8,080 nt of DNA from Pseudomonadota bacterium. GTDB lineage: Bacteria > Pseudomonadota > Alphaproteobacteria > Rhizobiales > Beijerinckiaceae. This document shows, piece after piece, positions 5,538-8,080 of this stretch. Numbering within the stretch: position 1 is the stretch's first letter; every line of letters starts with the position of its first letter. Location of the stretch: assembly GCA_021780015.1 (NCBI GenBank), contig JAJXZN010000311.1, positions 1-8,080 on the forward strand, given 5' to 3'. A program made the position numbers and the translations under genes. Under the pieces are notes generated by a model. It was not told the DNA's origin. It saw only the letters and a program-made list of their open reading frames with translations, and made no database searches.

Positions 5538-6560
5538 ATGTATCAAACTGGTGAAATGTTAGGCAATCCGGCGTCGGAATTTGCGGTCGGCGCCCTCAAA
5601 CTGCCCGGCCGCGCCTTTCTGGCGCCAATGGCCGGTGTCACCGATCTCGGCATGCGCCGCGCGGCGCAGCGGTTTGGCGCGGCGCTGACGGTGACCGAAA
5701 TGCTGGATGCCGATTTTTATCTCGGCCGCGATCCCGCCGCCGCTTTGCGCGCCGAAGGGGCGGGACTGCGGCATCATGTTATCCAGATCGCCGGCTGCCG
5801 GGCCGAGACGATGGCGGAAGGGGCGCGTCGCGCCGAGGCTGCGGGCGCCGCGATGATCGATATCAACATGGGCTGCCCGGCGAAGCGGGTGACCGGCGGC
5901 TTCGCCGGCTCGGCGCTGATGCGTGACCTCGACCTGGCGGTGAGCCTCATCCGCGCCGTCGTCGGCGCCGTCAACGTGCCGGTTTCGGTGAAGATGCGGC
6001 TCGGCTGGGACATGCATTCGCTCAATGCGCCGGAATTGGCGCGCCGCGCCGAGGCGGAGGGCGTCGCCATGCTCACGGTCCATGGCCGTAGCCGCTGCCA
6101 ATTCTACCAAGGCAAAGCCGATTGGGCGGCGATCGGCCGCGTGAGACAGGCGACATCCTTGCCCGTCGTCGCCAATGGTGACTGCACCAGCCTCGCGGAG
6201 GCGGACGAAATGCTGCGGCTTTCCGGCGCCGACGCGGTCATGATCGGCCGCGGCGCGATCGGCCGGCCGTGGTTCGTCGGCGCCGTCGCGCGCCATTTGG
6301 CTGGATTGCCGCAGGCGCCGGGTCCCGATGCGGCGACCCGGCTTGCCGTCGCGCGCGGCCATTATCGCACCTTGCTCGAGCTGATGGGCACGGAGCACGG
6401 CCTGCGCCATGCGCGCAAACATCTCGCCGGCTATGCAGCGCATGCGCCGCGGCCGGATGCGGCCCTGCGCCACCGGCTTATCACCAGTGAAAATCCGGCG
6501 GACGTTGAATCCCTTCTCGAAATTCTATTTGAATCCGAAGAACCGGCGGTTGCGGCATGA
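5538..6560 (+). CDS. dusB: tRNA-dihydrouridine synthase B (NifR3)
   Basis: This 340-residue FMN enzyme reduces uridine to dihydrouridine in the D-loop of tRNA using NADPH. It has a TIM-barrel domain followed by a small helical domain from about residue 255. Signatures are [15 protein letters not shown] (27-41), [20 protein letters not shown] (109-128) with catalytic Cys113, VKMRLGW (151-157), HGR (182-184), the VANGD strand (211-215) and the phosphate-binding [11 protein letters not shown] (236-246). The start at ATG 5538 has AAAG seven bases upstream. ATG 5556, in frame, would remove six residues and is a possible alternative with a poorly placed GGTGA. It is the first gene of the nitrogen-control operon, the position that gave the older name nifR3, and its last four bases overlap the ntrB start. 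Confidence 0.96.
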   Translation: MYQTGEMLGNPASEFAVGALKLPGRAFLAPMAGVTDLGMRRAAQRFGAALTVTEMLDADFYLGRDPAAALRAEGAGLRHHVIQIAGCRAETMAEGARRAEAAGAAMIDINMGCPAKRVTGGFAGSALMRDLDLAVSLIRAVVGAVNVPVSVKMRLGWDMHSLNAPELARRAEAEGVAMLTVHGRSRCQFYQGKADWAAIGRVRQATSLPVVANGDCTSLAEADEMLRLSGADAVMIGRGAIGRPWFVGAVARHLAGLPQAPGPDAATRLAVARGHYRTLLELMGTEHGLRHARKHLAGYAAHAPRPDAALRHRLITSENPADVESLLEILFESEEPAVAA

Positions 6561-7723
6561 GCGCTAAGAGATCGATGCAAAGCGTCCGCGGGCGGCGCGA
6601 TCCGCAGAGAGCGGGCGAAGAAGCCTTTCGCGACACGACGAAATTGTTGAACGCACTCCCGCATCCCGTGCTCGCCATCGCGCCGGATGGGTTCGTCATC
6701 GAAGCGAATACGGCATCCGAATCCTTCTTTGGCATCAGCCGTTCGATCTTGCTGCAGCAGACGCTCGCCCATCTTCTGCCACGCGATTCCGTCTTGCTTG
6801 CGCTCGTCGAGCATGTGAAGGCGAAAAACTCCGCCATCACCGAATATCGCGTCGACCTCGGCATTCCGCGGCTGGCGACGGAGAAACTGGTCGATCTTTT
6901 CGTCACCCCCGTCTCGGATTTCGAAGAAGGCGTGCTGGTGATGATCCAGGAACGGGCGATGGCCGAAAAAATGGATCGCCAGCTCACCCATCGCGGCGCA
7001 GCCCGTTCCGTCTCGGGCATGGCGGCCATGCTCGGCCATGAGATCAAGAATCCCCTGTCGGGCATTCGCGGCGCAGCGCAGTTGCTGGAGATCAGCGCAA
7101 CCGATTCCGATCGCGCCCTGACGCGGCTGATCTGCGCCGAAACCGACCGGATCGTGAAGCTTGTCGATCGGATGGAAGCCTTCTCCGACAGCCGGCCGCT
7201 GGAGCGCGAAAGCGTCAATATCCACACCGTCCTCGATCACGTGAAGCGCATCGCCCATGCGGGCTTTGGCCGCCACATCCGCTTCACCGAAAACTATGAT
7301 CCGTCGCTGCCGCCGGTGCTCGGCAATCGGGATCAACTCGTCCAGATTTTTCTAAACCTCGTTAAGAATGCCGCCGAAGCGATCGGCGAGGCCGCCGAAG
7401 ACGGCGAGATCGAGCTCTCGACCGCGTTTCGTCCCGGCGTCCGGCTGAAATTGCCGAACTCCGACCGCTCGGTGAATCTGCCGCTGCAATTTTGCGTCCG
7501 CGACAATGGGCCGGGCGTACCGGCGGAGATTCGGCAGCATTTGTTCGAACCTTTCGTCACAACCAAGACTTCGGGAAGTGGCCTCGGACTTGCACTGGTT
7601 GCCAAACTCATTGGCGATCATGGTGGAACCATCGAATGCGAGTCGCAGCCGCGCCGGACGATATTCAAAGTGTTGATGCCGATGTACGCGCCGCTGGACG
7701 GCCGCAGCGACAAAAAGATTTAG
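6557..7723 (+). CDS. ntrB: Nitrogen regulation sensor histidine kinase/phosphatase NtrB
   Basis: This 388-residue cytoplasmic sensor phosphorylates NtrC when nitrogen is scarce and dephosphorylates it with PII when nitrogen is ample. A PAS domain lies at about 26-135 ([21 protein letters not shown] near 33-53). The dimerisation/phosphoacceptor helix contains [19 protein letters not shown] (160-178) with His161. The ATPase domain shows the N box LVKNAAEA (268-275, Asn271), DNGPG (316-320) and [17 protein letters not shown] (330-346). There is no transmembrane segment, as expected for NtrB rather than NtrY, and the length is normal. It starts in an ATGA overlap with the dusB stop, which suggests translational coupling. 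ntrC follows after 41 bp. Confidence 0.97.
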   Translation: MSAKRSMQSVRGRRDPQRAGEEAFRDTTKLLNALPHPVLAIAPDGFVIEANTASESFFGISRSILLQQTLAHLLPRDSVLLALVEHVKAKNSAITEYRVDLGIPRLATEKLVDLFVTPVSDFEEGVLVMIQERAMAEKMDRQLTHRGAARSVSGMAAMLGHEIKNPLSGIRGAAQLLEISATDSDRALTRLICAETDRIVKLVDRMEAFSDSRPLERESVNIHTVLDHVKRIAHAGFGRHIRFTENYDPSLPPVLGNRDQLVQIFLNLVKNAAEAIGEAAEDGEIELSTAFRPGVRLKLPNSDRSVNLPLQFCVRDNGPGVPAEIRQHLFEPFVTTKTSGSGLGLALVAKLIGDHGGTIECESQPRRTIFKVLMPMYAPLDGRSDKKI

Positions 7724-7732
7724 AGAAGGACT

Positions 7733-7746
7733 GGCTCTCCGGAGCC
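7733..7746 (+). other. Short C(UCCG)G hairpin between ntrB and ntrC
   Basis: GGCTC (7733-7737) and GAGCC (7742-7746) close the loop TCCG. In RNA this is a UNCG tetraloop with the C-G closing pair that gives these loops unusual stability. It ends 3 nt before the AGGAG ribosome binding site (7750-7754) of ntrC. It might tune ntrC translation or protect an mRNA end; no T tract follows, so it is not a terminator. Confidence 0.35.
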
Positions 7747-7764
7747 CTTAGGAGCAAAGCCGCA

Positions 7765-8080
7765 ATGGGAGGCAATATCCTCGTCGCCGATGATGACGCC
7801 GCGATCAGGACGGTGTTGAGCCAGGCGTTGACGCGCGTCGGTTACGAGGTACGCACGACGGGCAATGCCGCGACTCTTTGGCGCTGGGTGCAGGCGGGCG
7901 AGGGCGATCTCGTCATCACCGATGTGGTGATGCCCGACGAGAACGCCTTCGAGCTGCTGCCGCGCATCAAGAAGCTGCGGCCGGATCTGCCGATCATCGT
8001 GATGAGCGCGCAGAATACGTTCATGACGGCCATCAAGGCCTCCGAGCGCGGCGCCTACGACTACCTGCCGAAGCCCTTCG
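7765..8080 (+). CDS. ntrC: Nitrogen regulation response regulator NtrC, N-terminal part (runs off right edge)
   Basis: ATG at 7765, with AGGAG at 7750-7754 (10 nt spacing), opens a frame that stays open to the window edge, giving 105 residues. These form most of a receiver domain: the acidic pair in LVADDDAA (6-13), the phosphoacceptor Asp53 in [19 protein letters not shown] (50-68), the conserved Ser/Thr region VMSAQNTF (79-86), and Lys103 in YLPKPF. The [10 protein letters not shown] wording and the position right after ntrB identify NtrC. The sigma-54-activating AAA+ and Fis-type DNA-binding domains would follow outside the window. When phosphorylated it activates nitrogen-scavenging genes such as glnA and, in diazotrophs, nif regulators. 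Confidence 0.96.
   Translation, partial: MGGNILVADDDAAIRTVLSQALTRVGYEVRTTGNAATLWRWVQAGEGDLVITDVVMPDENAFELLPRIKKLRPDLPIIVMSAQNTFMTAIKASERGAYDYLPKPF

Noticed and set aside
5559..7336. Two minus-strand frames of about 300 codons opposite dusB and ntrB
   Set aside because: Both are antisense to intact, motif-bearing genes and show the same shadow-frame composition.

Overview
The window is GC-rich chromosomal DNA from an alphaproteobacterium, most likely of the order Hyphomicrobiales (Rhizobiales) and possibly the Beijerinckiaceae. This rests on the fused ispDF gene, the dusB(nifR3)-ntrB-ntrC order next to it, and a palindromic intergenic element of a type common in that group. The placement comes from gene order and remembered protein similarity; no search was run. 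Nearly all of the window is ordinary core-genome content. I found no CRISPR array, transposase, phage gene, tRNA or rRNA.

Layout, left to right. Positions 1-138 (minus) hold the N-terminal 46 codons of a probable serine O-acetyltransferase (cysE), running off the left edge. Positions 191-457 (minus) hold an uncertain small ORF. Positions 504-929 (plus) encode a small exported histidine-rich protein of unknown function. A strong 12-bp hairpin at 944-970 separates it from a convergent Lrp/AsnC-family regulator (984-1439, minus). The 185-bp gap between that regulator and the divergent cobT carries two nested dyads that look like operator candidates. cobT (1625-2671, plus) is followed by a 213-residue predicted periplasmic protein of unknown family (2745-3386, plus).

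A compound palindromic element at 3386-3503 fills the whole gap between that gene and the convergent thiopurine methyltransferase-family gene (3500-4138, minus), and it overlaps both stop codons. The methyltransferase gene lies 48 bp downstream of ispDF (4187-5383, minus), so the two are probably cotranscribed. ispDF encodes two enzymes of the MEP isoprenoid pathway.

Divergently from ispDF runs the nitrogen-control operon. It comprises dusB (5538-6560), ntrB (6557-7723, overlapping dusB by 4 nt) and ntrC (7765 to beyond the right edge). DusB makes dihydrouridine in tRNA. NtrB is the PII-responsive histidine kinase/phosphatase, and NtrC is its response regulator for sigma-54 promoters; only its receiver domain is in view.

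No new multi-gene system is evident. The items most worth a second look are the compound palindrome at 3386-3503, the two unassigned exported proteins, the dyads upstream of the Lrp-type gene, and a small C(UCCG)G hairpin just before the ntrC ribosome binding site.
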